Shown here: in pieces, positions 1 to 8,816 of the stretch | How positions within the stretch are numbered: the first letter of the stretch is position 1 | Layout: the number at the start of each line of letters is the position of its first letter | DNA from: Pseudomonas sp. St316 | GTDB lineage: Bacteria > Pseudomonadota > Gammaproteobacteria > Pseudomonadales > Pseudomonadaceae | DNA: 64,000 bases | Assembly: GCF_018325905.1 (NCBI RefSeq) | Contig: NZ_AP021901.1 | Span: 3,596,001-3,660,000, forward strand | Direction of reading: 5' to 3' | Notes under the pieces: generated by a model | What the model was told of the DNA's origin: nothing | Seen by the model: the letters and a program-made list of their open reading frames with translations, nothing else | Database searches by the model: none | Position numbers and translations under genes: made by a program

Positions 1-236
1 TCGCCCTGGGCCCGGCCAACCATGTGGCGGTGATCGACGCCAAAACCTTCGAAGTGCTGGATTACCTGCTGGTGGGTCGGCGGGTCTGGCAACTGGCGTT
101 CACCCCGGACCAGCGTCAACTGCTGGCGACCAATGGGGTAAGCGGCGATGTCTCGGTGATCGACGTGCAGAGCCGTAAGGTCCTGAAGTCGGTGAAAGTC
201 GGACGCTACCCTTGGGGCGTGGTGGTCACGCCATGA
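1..236 (+). CDS. PQQ catabolism-associated YVTN beta-propeller protein (C-terminal part)
   Basis: This is the 3' end of a gene that begins before the window; the reading frame is open from base 3 and stops at 234-236. The visible residues form blades of a YVTN-type beta-propeller: VAVIDAKTFEVLDYLLVG and VSVIDVQSRKVLKSVKVG are the repeated D-x-x-T/S-x-K-V strands, ending in GRYPWGVVVTP. Propellers of this kind accompany PQQ-dependent alcohol dehydrogenase clusters and are periplasmic. The stop overlaps the ATG of the following ABC ATPase (ATGA), so the genes are translationally coupled. The export signal lies outside the window. The family is assigned from repeat pattern and neighbours. Confidence 0.8.
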   Translation, partial: ALGPANHVAVIDAKTFEVLDYLLVGRRVWQLAFTPDQRQLLATNGVSGDVSVIDVQSRKVLKSVKVGRYPWGVVVTP

Positions 237-964
237 ACGCCCTGGAGGTCAGCGACCTGAGCTTTGCCTATGGTGCGCGCGAAGCCCTCAAGCAGATGAA
301 TTTCTGCTTGCCCGCGGGACGTTTCGCTGCGCTGCTGGGACCCAACGGCGCTGGCAAGTCGACGCTGATCGCCCTGCTCACACGCCTGTACGACCTGCAA
401 CGCGGCGACATCCGCGTCAGCGGTCATTCCCTGCAAAAATCTCCGCGTCCGGCGCTGCGCCAGTTGGGCGTGGTGTTCCAGCAGAGCACCCTGGACCTGG
501 ACCTGAGCGTTGAACAGAACTTGCGCTACCACTTGGCGCTGCATGGCTTTTCGCGGCGCCAGGGCAACGCCCGCATCGATGCCGAACTGTCCCGCCAACA
601 CCTGACCGAGCGGCGCCACGAGCGGGTGCGCGACCTCAACGGCGGTCATCGGCGCCGGGTGGAAATCGCCCGCGCCCTGCTCCATGAACCGCGCCTGTTG
701 TTGCTCGACGAACCCAGCGTCGGCCTGGATCCGGCCAGCCGCCTCGCCTTGGGCCTGCACATCCGGCAACTGTGCAGCGAGCAGGGCATCAGCGTGCTCT
801 GGACCACTCACCTACTGGACGAAGTACAGCCCAGCGACGACCTGCTGATCGTGCATCAAGGCCGCCTGGTCGCCAGCGGGCAGGCCGACGCGGTGAGCGC
901 GGAACACGGTGGCACCCTCGGCTCGGCCTTCACCCGTTTGACTGCCTCGGGAGTTCGGCCATGA
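233..964 (+). CDS. ABC transporter ATP-binding protein, PQQ-dependent alcohol catabolism cluster
   Basis: A cytoplasmic ABC ATPase of about 243 residues that should energise the permease encoded next. It has Walker A GPNGAGKST, a Q-loop region (GVVFQQST), Walker B LLLLDEP followed by the D-loop SVGLD, and a switch histidine in LWTTHLLDE. The signature motif is unusual, LNGGHRRR in place of LSGGQ. The start at 233 overlaps the upstream stop as ATGA; a GTG at 212 in frame is less likely. This ATPase, permease, beta-propeller and CXXCW protein form the accessory set found beside PQQ ethanol dehydrogenases (ped/exa region). The transported substrate is unknown. Confidence 0.88.
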   Translation: MNALEVSDLSFAYGAREALKQMNFCLPAGRFAALLGPNGAGKSTLIALLTRLYDLQRGDIRVSGHSLQKSPRPALRQLGVVFQQSTLDLDLSVEQNLRYHLALHGFSRRQGNARIDAELSRQHLTERRHERVRDLNGGHRRRVEIARALLHEPRLLLLDEPSVGLDPASRLALGLHIRQLCSEQGISVLWTTHLLDEVQPSDDLLIVHQGRLVASGQADAVSAEHGGTLGSAFTRLTASGVRP

Positions 965-1755
965 ACGCATATTGGCAATGTTTCAGCGGCATCGTGATGC
1001 GCGAATGGCTGCGCTTCGTGCTGCAACGCACACGGCTGCTCAGTGCCCTGGTACGCCCACTGCTGTGGCTGCTGGTATTCGCCGCCGGTTTTCGCGCAGC
1101 ACTGGGCATCGCCATCATCGCGCCCTACGACACCTACATCCCCTACGAGGTGTACATCGTGCCCGGGCTGGCCTGCATGATCCTGTTGTTCAACGGCATG
1201 CAGGGCTCGCTGTCGATGGTCTACGACCGGGAAATGGGCAGCATGCGCGTGTTGCTCACCAGCCCCCTGCCCCGGGCTTTCCTGCTGGCGAGCAAGTTGT
1301 TGGCGACCTCGCTGATCTCGCTGTTGCAGGTCTACGCTTTTCTCGCCATCGCCTGGTTGTACGGCATCCAGCCACCGCCCCAGGGCCTGCTGCTGGCCCT
1401 GCCCGCCTTGCTGCTGGTGGCCCTGATGCTCAGCGCCCTGGGCTTGCTGCTGTCCAATGCCATCCGGCAACTGGAAAACTTCGCCGGGGTGATGAATTTC
1501 GTGATCTTCCCGATGTTCTTCCTGTCTTCAGCGCTGTACCCACTGTGGAAAATGCAGGAAGCCAGCCCTTGGCTGTACTGGCTCTGCTCGGTCAGCCCGT
1601 TCACCCACGGCGTGGAGTTGGTGCGTTTTGCGCTGTACGAGCAGTTCAACCTGCTGGCGATGGCGGTGTGCGTGGGGTTGACCCTGCTGTTCGCGCTGTT
1701 GGCGGTGTGGACGTTCAATCCGCAGCATGCGGCGTTGCGCAAGGCCGGCAGCTAA
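961..1755 (+). CDS. ABC transporter permease, ABC-2 type, PQQ alcohol catabolism cluster
   Basis: An integral membrane protein of 264 residues with about six hydrophobic segments. It starts with MNAYWQCFSGIVMREWLRF and has the ABC-2 type layout: an N-terminal amphipathic helix, then membrane spans at about 35-50, 70-90, 115-140, 150-180, 185-205 and 235-255. Its ATG overlaps the stop of the ATPase gene (ATGA), so both are made from one transcript and very likely form one exporter. Families of this type occur in PQQ-dependent alcohol oxidation loci. A REP pair follows the stop, which suggests the end of this transcription unit. Confidence 0.87.
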   Translation: MNAYWQCFSGIVMREWLRFVLQRTRLLSALVRPLLWLLVFAAGFRAALGIAIIAPYDTYIPYEVYIVPGLACMILLFNGMQGSLSMVYDREMGSMRVLLTSPLPRAFLLASKLLATSLISLLQVYAFLAIAWLYGIQPPPQGLLLALPALLLVALMLSALGLLLSNAIRQLENFAGVMNFVIFPMFFLSSALYPLWKMQEASPWLYWLCSVSPFTHGVELVRFALYEQFNLLAMAVCVGLTLLFALLAVWTFNPQHAALRKAGS

Positions 1756-1775
1756 CGCCTCATTGCACAGACAAT

Positions 1776-1870
1776 CTGTGGGAGCACAGCTTGCTCGCGA
1801 TGGCGGCGGCTTATCCAGAATTGATGCTGACTGGCACACCGTTATCGCGAGCAAGCTTTGCTCCCACAGG
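1776..1870. repeat. REP doublet (inverted pair)
   Basis: Two inverted REP units: CTGTGGGAGCACAGCTTGCT at the left and the mirror sequence ending in GCTCCCACAG at the right, separated by a variable linker. It lies directly after the permease gene, the usual position for REPs in fluorescent pseudomonads, where they can stabilise the 3' end of a transcript. Confidence 0.85.
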
Positions 1871-1902
1871 GTTTGGTACATGTTCTCCATGTCGCGCGGG
1901 TC

Positions 1903-1931
1903 TTTAGTACTCGAATTACTACTTTAGTACT
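1903..1931 (+). promoter_or_regulatory. Direct repeat TTTAGTACT, 20 bp apart, upstream of the CXXCW gene
   Basis: TTTAGTACT occurs at 1903-1911 and again at 1923-1931, exactly 20 bp apart, about 80-105 bp before the ATG of the CXXCW protein. Two identical half-sites spaced by two helical turns suggest a regulator binding on one face of the DNA. The LuxR-type regulator AgmR/ErbR encoded just downstream is the obvious candidate, but that assignment is inference. Confidence 0.4.
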
Positions 1932-2009
1932 GCTTTTCCTGTCTATGGTCGCATTCACAAGACCTCGACCCTGGCATGTAATGGGTGCATAACAAAAAGG
2001 ATAAATCCT

Positions 2010-2543
2010 ATGCCCCGTTTGCTGGCGATCCTCCTGTTGGGCCTGGCGCTGAATGTCGCGCAGGCCGATACCGCGCTGTTTTCCGCGCAGGGCTATCGCA
2101 TCGCCCAATACCGCAGCCCGACGCCCGCCACCGTCGACGGCGCCCAGACCCTCGACACCCAGGCCCTGCAACACTTGCTCGGCCAAGCCTCGCCCCCAGT
2201 GCTGATCGACGTTTATCGTCGGCCATGGGTCCAAGGGCGTTTCATCGACAACGAACCCCACGCCAATCTCCCCGGCAGCCTGTGGCTGGCCAATACCGGC
2301 GACGGCGAGCTCGACCCGAGCTGGCAGGACTACTTCAGCCATCACCTGCGCACGGCCACCGGCGGACGTTTGGATTCGCCGTTGGTCTTTTATTGCCGCG
2401 CCGATTGCTGGCTAAGCTGGAACGCGGTAAAACGCGCCGCTGCCATAGGCTATAACCATGTGTACTGGTACCGCGACGGCCTCGATGCCTGGGAGGCGGC
2501 CAACCTGCCCTTGCAAGCGGCCCGGCCCGAACCCTTTCCATGA
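2010..2543 (+). CDS. PQQ-dependent catabolism-associated CXXCW-motif (rhodanese-like) protein
   Basis: An exported protein of 177 residues. It has a clear signal peptide (MPRLLAILLLGLALNVAQAD, cleavage after AQA), then a rhodanese-like fold: VLIDVYRRPW near residue 70 and the loop FYCRADCWLSWNAVKRA near 130-145. The pair of cysteines followed by Trp (here C-RAD-CW) gives the family its name. It ends with an aromatic segment (NHVYWYRDGLDAWEAANLPL) matching the last helix of rhodanese domains. The start is supported by the RBS AAAAAGGAT eight bases upstream. A role in handling cytochrome or PQQ dehydrogenase maturation is a guess; the family is only known to co-occur with PQQ alcohol oxidation. 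Confidence 0.85.
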   Translation: MPRLLAILLLGLALNVAQADTALFSAQGYRIAQYRSPTPATVDGAQTLDTQALQHLLGQASPPVLIDVYRRPWVQGRFIDNEPHANLPGSLWLANTGDGELDPSWQDYFSHHLRTATGGRLDSPLVFYCRADCWLSWNAVKRAAAIGYNHVYWYRDGLDAWEAANLPLQAARPEPFP

Positions 2544-2602
2544 CTCTGCAAAAAGTGCGTACAACTGCCCTGCCCTACATGACAATAACAAGGTGAATGG
2601 CC

Positions 2603-3268
2603 ATGTATAAAATCCTGATAGCCGACGATCACCCACTGTTTCGCGAAGCCATCCACAACGTCATCAGCGATGGCTTTCCTGGCAGCGAGGTCATGGAGAC
2701 CGCCGACCTGGACAGTGCCCTGGCCTTGACTGCCGAGCACGACGACCTGGACCTGATCCTGCTGGACCTGAACATGCCCGGCATGCACGGGCTCAATGGC
2801 CTGATCAACCTGCGCAACGAGGCACCGACCATCCCCGTGGTGATCGTCTCCGCCGAGCAGGACAAGCAGGTGGTGCTGCAGGCCATTACCTATGGCGCGG
2901 TGGGTTTCATCACCAAATCCTCGCCACGCTCGCAGATGACCGACGCCATCGAGCAGATCCTCAACGGCAACGTATACCTGCCGCCCGACATCATTCGCAC
3001 GCAAAAAAGCCCGATGGGCCGGCGCCTGAACGAAACCCCGGCGTTCCCACCGGAACTGCTCCAGGCCTTGACCCGCAAGCAACTGCTGGTGCTCGAACGC
3101 ATGACCAAGGGCGAGTCGAACAAGCAGATCGCCTACACCCTGGAAATCGCCGAAACAACGGTCAAGGCCCACGTCTCGGCGATCCTGCGCAAACTCAACG
3201 TGCACAACCGGGTGCAGGCGATCCTCAGTGCCGGGGATATTGATTTCGGGGCTTATCTGCGACGTTGA
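2603..3268 (+). CDS. agmR: LuxR-family response regulator AgmR/ErbR (alcohol oxidation regulator)
   Basis: A two-domain NarL/FixJ response regulator of 221 residues. The receiver starts [16 protein letters not shown] with the acidic pair D9/D10; the phosphoacceptor Asp is in [13 protein letters not shown], and the conserved Lys is in GFITKSS. A C-terminal LuxR helix-turn-helix follows ([20 protein letters not shown], then [15 protein letters not shown]). ATG 2603 is preferred over ATG 2597 because the RBS AAGGTGA ends at 2596, leaving six bases of spacing. Homologues (AgmR, ErbR PA1978, PedR1) activate PQQ ethanol dehydrogenase genes. As in P. aeruginosa it lies beside nahK and nosP, here transcribed convergently with them. 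Confidence 0.88.
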   Translation: MYKILIADDHPLFREAIHNVISDGFPGSEVMETADLDSALALTAEHDDLDLILLDLNMPGMHGLNGLINLRNEAPTIPVVIVSAEQDKQVVLQAITYGAVGFITKSSPRSQMTDAIEQILNGNVYLPPDIIRTQKSPMGRRLNETPAFPPELLQALTRKQLLVLERMTKGESNKQIAYTLEIAETTVKAHVSAILRKLNVHNRVQAILSAGDIDFGAYLRR

Positions 3269-3310
3269 TACTCACCGACAACGCCGGCTCCCACCACTGA
3301 CATCCAACCC

Positions 3311-3443
3311 GTGGCGAGGGAGCTTGCTCCCGCTGGGCTGCACAGCAGCCCCTCCCAAAGCCAACCTCGTTCCGACAGGTATACCGCAGTGCATGGTTTA
3401 AGGGCCGCTGCGCGCCCCAGCGGGAGCAAGCTCCCTCGCCACA
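3311..3443. repeat. REP doublet between convergent agmR and nahK
   Basis: Inverted REP units GTGGCGAGGGAGCTTGCTCC and the mirror GGGAGCAAGCTCCCTCGCCAC flank a linker of about 90 bases. It fills most of the gap between the two convergent genes and probably acts as the shared 3' boundary. It belongs to the GTGGCGAGGGAGC REP variant, also seen at about 18.2 kb. Confidence 0.85.
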
Positions 3444-3456
3444 AAAACCGTTCGGC

Positions 3457-6099
3457 TCAATGGCTCTGGGGCTGCCCCAACAGATGACTCATCGCAATCT
3501 TGAGCTTCATCGGCCGCACCGGCTTGTGCATCAGGGTGTGCCCGCGTTCGCGGATCTGCTGCTTGAGTTCGTTGCTGTAGTTGGCAGTGATCATCATGGC
3601 CGGGATCGGTGAGGCCCGACGGGCGTTGATCCGGGCCACCGCATCGACACCGTTCTGATCGTTGTCCAGGTGATAATCGGCGATCAGCAGGTCGGCCTCG
3701 ACGTGGTAGTTGTCCACCTGGCGGGCCAAGTCCTGTTCCGACAACGCCGTCACCACCTGGCAACCCCAGCCCTCCAGCAAAGTGCGCATGCCGGCACAGA
3801 TCGCCGCATCGTTATCCAGCACCCAGACCCGCGCCCCACGCAGTCGTTCGAGCATCGGCTCGCTCATGTCCAGGCATGGCAGCGGCTTGGGCGCGGTGGC
3901 GCTCAGCGGCACGTCGATAGAGAACATCGAGCCCTTGCCCGGCCAGGAACGCACCTGGATCCGGTGCCCGAGAATCCCGGAAATTTTCTCGACAATCGCC
4001 AGGCCCAGGCCCAACCCACGGTCCTGGTTCGGGCGTTGCACGTCGCCGCGTTTGAACTCCTGGAATATCTCCTCCAGGCGATTCTCGGCAATGCCGATGC
4101 CGCTGTCCCAGACCTGGATCGACACGCGCTGGCGGTGTCGCCGGCAACCCAGCACCACCCGGCCACTGGGGGTGTAGCGAATGGCGTTGCTCAGCAGATT
4201 GCGCAGGATCCGCGCCAGCAATTGCATGTCGCTGCGCACCAGCACCGAACAACCGACAAAGTGCAGCTCCAACCCTTCGCTGCGGGCGATCTGGGCGTAT
4301 TCGGCAGCCAGGTTGTCGAGCAGCTCGCTGAGGCCAAACGGCGCGACATCGGCCTTGATCACCCCGGCGTCCAGCTTGGAGATGTCCACCAGGGTACCCA
4401 GCAGGTTCTCCACGTCCTGCAATGAATTGCTGACGTTGCGCACCAATTGCGCGTTGGCCACCGGCTCGCGGCGCTCGAGCAAGGCGCTGGTGAACAGCCG
4501 AGCGGCGTTGAGCGGTTGCAGCAGGTCATGGCTGACCGCTGCGAGAAACTTGGTTTTCGACAGGTTGGCCTGCTCGGCCTCGCGCTTGGCCTCGCGCAGG
4601 CGCAACTCCACCCGGCTGCGCTCGTCGATCTCGCGCAGCAACTGATCGTTGAGCGTGGTGAGCTCGGCCGTGCGTTCCTGGACCCGCTGTTCCAGGTTCT
4701 GGTAGGCCTGGTGCAGCGCTTCAGCGGTACGCCGGCGTTCGGTGATGTCGCGGATCAGCACGAAAATCCCCACCACTTCGCCGTTGGCCAGGCGGTTGGG
4801 TACATAGGAGCGCAGCATGTAGCGTTCCTGGTTGTTGATGTTGGTCTCGGCGAACTCGAACGTCACGCTCTCACCCGCCAACGCCCGCGCCACGTAGGCT
4901 TCCAGGCGCTGGTAATGCTGCTCGCTATGGGCTTCGCGCAGGTTCTGGCCGAGCATCACGCCACGGGGCCAGCAATACCACTGCTCGTAGACCTTGTTGG
5001 TAAATTCGTAGACCAGGTCGGCGTTGAGGTAGGCGATCAGCGCCGGCACATGGTCAGTGATCAGGCGAATCCAGCGTTCGCTTTCGCTCAGCGCCTCGGC
5101 GTGCTGGTAGCGCTCGGTGATGTCGGTGAAGGTGTTGACGTAGCCACCGGTGGGCAAGGGATGCGTACGGATCTCCAGAACCCGGCCATCGGACAGGCGC
5201 TGCTCGGATTCGTGGATCAGTCGGCCGTTGCTGTCGCGACTGGCCGGGGTCAGCAGTTGCAACTCACTGTCGGCAATCACTTCGTTGAACGGCCGGTGCG
5301 CCGCCACCGGTGCCAGGCCACTGAGTTCGAGGAAGCGCCGGTTCCACAGCTCCAGCACACCTTGGGCGTTGACCATCGCCACGCCCTGGGACAGGTTGTC
5401 CACCGCGCGCTGCAACAGGTGGGATTTCTGCGCGATAGCCTGCTCGCGGCGCACGGTTTCACTGAGCTTGACGTCAGTGATGTCGGTAAACAGGATGACC
5501 CGGCCGCCCTCCTGGGTCGGGCGCTCGCTGACTTGCAACCAACGTCCGTTCTGCAAGCGATACAGCACGTGCTCGTCGGCCTGGCCCCGGGGTTCTTCGC
5601 TGAACAGCCCGTTGGCGGTCATCAAGCGCTTGACCTCGCAAAGACGCATTCCGGCGATGATGCGCACCCGGCTGTTGGCCCAGAAGGCCTTGAAGCGACT
5701 GTTGAACAGGACAATGCGTTGCTGCTCATCGAACAGCACAAACGCATCGGAGATGCTTTCGATGGCGTCGATCAAGTGCCGGTGGGCGGTTTCTGCCCGC
5801 AGCCGCGCCTCGCCCAGCAAGTGATTGCCGGCCTTGAGTTCAGCCATGGCCTGGTTCAGCGCATCGGTGCGCTCGCGCACCTGCTCGGCCAGCACCACCG
5901 AGTGCTGGAATGCCGCATAGGGATCGTTGCCCCGGGTTACGCCGGACTCCACCCGCTCGATCAGCGCCTCGTTGATACGCCGCAACTTGCGGTTGTCGTG
6001 CTGCAGGCTGGCGACCTGGGCCTGCAGCTCAGCGATGGCCGGGGACGCGATGTCGGGCAATGGCAACTCCGGTGAACGTCTGGTTGATGTGCATGCCAT
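3457..6099 (-). CDS. nahK: PAS-containing hybrid sensor histidine kinase NahK/ErcS'
   Basis: A soluble hybrid kinase of about 880 residues. In order: an N-terminal coiled coil (residues 20-90), a PAS domain (about 95-205), a second PAS (220-325), a third PAS (335-445), a coiled coil (450-515), HisKA with phosphorylation motif AAVSHDLLQPLNA (about 525), HATPase with GLGLGLAIVEKISG, and a C-terminal receiver (DNDAAICAG; acceptor Asp in LLIADYHLDND). No membrane spans are seen. In P. aeruginosa NahK (PA1976, also ErcS') is inhibited by NO-bound NosP and feeds the HptB/biofilm pathway. ATG 6099 is chosen because GGAG lies nine bases upstream; ATG 6114 has no good RBS. Either start overlaps the end of nosP, so the two are coupled. 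Confidence 0.88.
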   Translation of the reverse strand: MACTSTRRSPELPLPDIASPAIAELQAQVASLQHDNRKLRRINEALIERVESGVTRGNDPYAAFQHSVVLAEQVRERTDALNQAMAELKAGNHLLGEARLRAETAHRHLIDAIESISDAFVLFDEQQRIVLFNSRFKAFWANSRVRIIAGMRLCEVKRLMTANGLFSEEPRGQADEHVLYRLQNGRWLQVSERPTQEGGRVILFTDITDVKLSETVRREQAIAQKSHLLQRAVDNLSQGVAMVNAQGVLELWNRRFLELSGLAPVAAHRPFNEVIADSELQLLTPASRDSNGRLIHESEQRLSDGRVLEIRTHPLPTGGYVNTFTDITERYQHAEALSESERWIRLITDHVPALIAYLNADLVYEFTNKVYEQWYCWPRGVMLGQNLREAHSEQHYQRLEAYVARALAGESVTFEFAETNINNQERYMLRSYVPNRLANGEVVGIFVLIRDITERRRTAEALHQAYQNLEQRVQERTAELTTLNDQLLREIDERSRVELRLREAKREAEQANLSKTKFLAAVSHDLLQPLNAARLFTSALLERREPVANAQLVRNVSNSLQDVENLLGTLVDISKLDAGVIKADVAPFGLSELLDNLAAEYAQIARSEGLELHFVGCSVLVRSDMQLLARILRNLLSNAIRYTPSGRVVLGCRRHRQRVSIQVWDSGIGIAENRLEEIFQEFKRGDVQRPNQDRGLGLGLAIVEKISGILGHRIQVRSWPGKGSMFSIDVPLSATAPKPLPCLDMSEPMLERLRGARVWVLDNDAAICAGMRTLLEGWGCQVVTALSEQDLARQVDNYHVEADLLIADYHLDNDQNGVDAVARINARRASPIPAMMITANYSNELKQQIRERGHTLMHKPVRPMKLKIAMSHLLGQPQSH

Positions 6100-7186
6100 T
6101 GAACTGTTCTCCATAGGTGTTGAACCCCATCACCCGGTGTTCGCGCAGGAACTGGCCGATCTGCTCCAGGCCGCCGCGATCTTCCAGCTCCAGGCGCCGG
6201 AGAAAGCAATCGCAGCCGATGGTCAGCAGCAAATCGCCGAGGCGTGCCTGCAAACCGTCGAACAGCGTTTGCAGGTTGTGCAGCATGGGTCCGGGGGTCA
6301 TCGCAGTGAGAACGATGCCGTTCTCCACCGCACAGTAGAAACTCAGGCTCAGGTCCGAGTGCACCTGCTGGATCGCCCGTACGTAGTACTGGTCGTTGAT
6401 GCGCACCGCCAGTGGATGGGCGGCGAAGACCCGGTAGTCGAGGGCGCTCACCGGCACGCCGATGTGCCGGGCGTACTCTTCGGCGGCAGGTTCGGCGTTG
6501 AGCTCGTAGACCCGTCGCGAGGCACTGTCGGCGCCGGTCACCACCAGTTTCTCCTCCCGGGGCAGGATGTGATGAGTGGTGAAGACTTCGAATTCCAGCC
6601 AGGTATTGATCAACACCACCACCGCCGCGCCACTGTGGAACTGGCCTTCGAAATACACGTGGGTGTGGGTCAGGTAGTTGTCATCGCCGGCCGACCCGCC
6701 GAAATGCGGGATGTCCCCCAGCGCGGCGCTCAGGGCCGCCAGCACCATTTCCTCGCGGCTGGACAGGCCATCGAGCAGGGTCAAGGCAAAACTGTGGCCC
6801 TTGATCGGCGCCAAAGCGTTGCCGCGACAGCCGCTGGCCAGACGCTCGACCATTTGCTGGGCGTCGATCAGGCTGAAATGCTCCATTTCGCCGATCAGTT
6901 CAGCGGCAATGGAAAAGTGCCGATGATCGAACCCCACCGCCGTCACACAGTTGCGGCCATAACCTTGGGCGGTGATTTCACCGGCGCTGGTACAGCCCAC
7001 CAGGCGAATCCCGCCGAAACTCTTGGACAGCGCCTGGCCCAGGGCCGGGAGGTCATATTCGGCGGAACAGAAGAACAGCACGAAGCCCAGGTAAGGGTGC
7101 AACAACTGCCGCGCCAATGCCTGGGCCACGTCTTGGACATCCGTCGCTGCGGACATGGCGCTGACCACGCCTTCTGCCTGCTGCAT
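6029..7186 (-). CDS. nosP: FIST-domain nitric oxide sensor NosP
   Basis: A cytoplasmic protein of 385 residues with FIST N and FIST C domains. The N-terminal half shows the typical GIRLVGCTSAGEITAQGYG segment (about 54-72); the C-terminal half has the FIST C region with GPMLHNLQTLFDGLQ and LLLTIGCDCFLRRLEL, ending near MGFNTYGEQFNGMHINQTF. NosP proteins (PA1975) bind haem, sense nitric oxide and control the kinase encoded next door. The 3' end overlaps nahK, as expected for a sensor and kinase pair. It lies just downstream of the nos operon on the same strand, separated by a REP pair. Confidence 0.87.
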   Translation of the reverse strand: MQQAEGVVSAMSAATDVQDVAQALARQLLHPYLGFVLFFCSAEYDLPALGQALSKSFGGIRLVGCTSAGEITAQGYGRNCVTAVGFDHRHFSIAAELIGEMEHFSLIDAQQMVERLASGCRGNALAPIKGHSFALTLLDGLSSREEMVLAALSAALGDIPHFGGSAGDDNYLTHTHVYFEGQFHSGAAVVVLINTWLEFEVFTTHHILPREEKLVVTGADSASRRVYELNAEPAAEEYARHIGVPVSALDYRVFAAHPLAVRINDQYYVRAIQQVHSDLSLSFYCAVENGIVLTAMTPGPMLHNLQTLFDGLQARLGDLLLTIGCDCFLRRLELEDRGGLEQIGQFLREHRVMGFNTYGEQFNGMHINQTFTGVAIARHRVPGHR

Positions 7187-7302
7187 TTACGCCTCCGGCG
7201 GGTGCGTGATAGGGACCTTGAGTGTACGAAGATGAGCCGAGGCGACGAATGCTACTTGGGTAGCGGGTGGACGCTTCCATGGGAGGAGATTGCTCCCGCG
7301 AG

Positions 7303-7390
7303 GTGGGAGCAAGGCTTGCCCGCGATACAGGCGACGCGGTCTGGCAGAATCGAGGCGCCTGTTTCGCGAGCAAGCTTTGTTCCCGCAACT
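7303..7390. repeat. REP doublet between nosL and nosP
   Basis: Inverted REP units, left arm GTGGGAGCAAGGCTTGCCCG and right arm CGCGAGCAAGCTTTGTTCCC, lie in the 242-base gap after nosL. A further short inverted element (GGGAGGAGATTGCTCCCGC) adjoins on the left. It probably marks the end of the nos transcript; the nosP promoter must lie between it and 7187. Confidence 0.75.
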
Positions 7391-7428
7391 GTCCTCACCA
7401 CAAGGAGCGGGTCGTTGTCCTGGCTATA

Positions 7429-7956
7429 TCAGTGGCTCATCGGCGACATGGCCGTGGCCTGCCCCAGCAGTTTCTGGTCGATGTCTTCCAGGCGCAGCAC
7501 CCGGCCGCCGGTGTCGCTGGCGAGTTTTTGTGCCGCCTGGGGTTCGGAGAACGAGGCCAGGACAACGCCCATGGCACCTTTAAGCCCGCTGCCGATGACA
7601 AAGTAGGCGGTCCGGGCGTCGATCAGGTGGGCATCATCCGGTGTGTCCCAATGGCTGCGGCCCATGTCGTGGACATACAGCTTGACGTCGGCCCGATGGT
7701 TTTCCGGCTGCAACCACCAGCCCAGCATCTCCGCCGGCGAGCAGAATTTCTTCACGCCCCCTGCCCCGACGGCCGCGCCCTTGGGCCCGGGGAAGTCAGT
7801 GATGACCATGCCGCACACATGGCACTCGTCACTGGGATGGAACGCCAGCGCCGCCTCGCTGGCCGCCGGTGGCTCGGCCTTGCCGCAGGCCGCCAATGCC
7901 AGGCACATCAACACCCCGGCCAACAGGCGACTCGCCTTGAAATACACCCTGTTCAT
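7429..7956 (-). CDS. nosL: Copper chaperone lipoprotein NosL
   Basis: An outer-membrane-type lipoprotein of 175 residues that supplies Cu(I) for assembly of the CuZ centre of nitrous oxide reductase. It has a signal peptide with lipobox LALAAC (Cys about 24) and the NosL copper-binding motif ECHVCGM near residue 46, followed by the conserved region KFCSPAEMLGWW. ATG 7956 follows the nosY stop by 29 bases. It is the last gene of nosRZDFYL. The C-terminal tail after LRLEDIDQKLL is Met/Ser rich, possibly an extra metal-binding segment. Confidence 0.93.
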   Translation of the reverse strand: MNRVYFKASRLLAGVLMCLALAACGKAEPPAASEAALAFHPSDECHVCGMVITDFPGPKGAAVGAGGVKKFCSPAEMLGWWLQPENHRADVKLYVHDMGRSHWDTPDDAHLIDARTAYFVIGSGLKGAMGVVLASFSEPQAAQKLASDTGGRVLRLEDIDQKLLGQATAMSPMSH

Positions 7957-7985
7957 CGTTGCATGCTCCTTATCAAGTTTGAAAT

Positions 7986-8816
7986 TCACGGGCACCGGCG
8001 ATTGAACAACCGATAGGCCAGCCACAACGGAACCGCCATCCACAGGCCCAGGCACAGCCAGAGCAAAGGCGCCGACACCGGCAGGTCGCTGCCCAAGGTC
8101 AGCACCGCGGCGCCGCTGGACGCCGCATCGAACCCGGACAGGTTGATCAGTCGATACACGTCGGTAGGGTTGAACAGCAACAGCCATGGCAACAGTTCCG
8201 GGCTGAACCGCCCCTCGCTCAGCACCAGCAACGCCAGCAAGGCCAGGTCGAACACCAGCACGAAGAAAAACCACACCCCCAGGGCCAATCCGGCTGCGGT
8301 GGATTTCTCTGCCGACAAGCTGCTCAGCACATAGGCCAGCCCCAGGAACACCCAGCCCAGCAGCGTGCTGGACACCATGAACCGACCGAAGGCCCAGAGC
8401 AGCAGGCTCAACTGGACATCGTCCACCCACAGGGCGATGGCAAGCATCGCGCAGCCAAAACCGATGAAGGTGGCCAGGGCCAGGATCAAGCCGTGACCGA
8501 CAAACTTGCCCAGCAACAATTGGCCGCGGCCCAACGGGTAGGTCAGCAACAGCAGCAAGGTGCCGCTCTCGTCCTCGCCGACAATCGCGTCATAGGCCAG
8601 CAGCAAGGCAATCAAGGGCATCAGGAAGGTCGCCAGGCTGGACAGGCTCGCCACCGTGGCGGGCACCGAGGTGAACCCCAGTTGACCGGACGCCGCCGCG
8701 CCGAGCCAGGCGATGCCGATCGCCAGTACCGCGAACAACAGGCTGATCGCCAACAACCAGCGATTGCGCAGGCCATCGCTGAATTCCTTGCGGGCCATGT
8801 TCCAGACCGGGTTCAT
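7986..8816 (-). CDS. nosY: ABC-type permease NosY for NosZ maturation
   Basis: An integral membrane protein of 276 residues with six predicted spans. It opens [20 protein letters not shown], a conserved cytoplasmic N-terminus, followed by spans at about 21-45, 50-75, 100-130, 140-165, 172-195 and 245-265. NosY pairs with the ATPase NosF, and through NosD the complex supports copper-sulfide cluster assembly of NosZ in the periplasm. Its ATG overlaps the nosF stop (ATGA), showing translational coupling. Confidence 0.93.
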   Translation of the reverse strand: MNPVWNMARKEFSDGLRNRWLLAISLLFAVLAIGIAWLGAAASGQLGFTSVPATVASLSSLATFLMPLIALLLAYDAIVGEDESGTLLLLLTYPLGRGQLLLGKFVGHGLILALATFIGFGCAMLAIALWVDDVQLSLLLWAFGRFMVSSTLLGWVFLGLAYVLSSLSAEKSTAAGLALGVWFFFVLVFDLALLALLVLSEGRFSPELLPWLLLFNPTDVYRLINLSGFDAASSGAAVLTLGSDLPVSAPLLWLCLGLWMAVPLWLAYRLFNRRCP

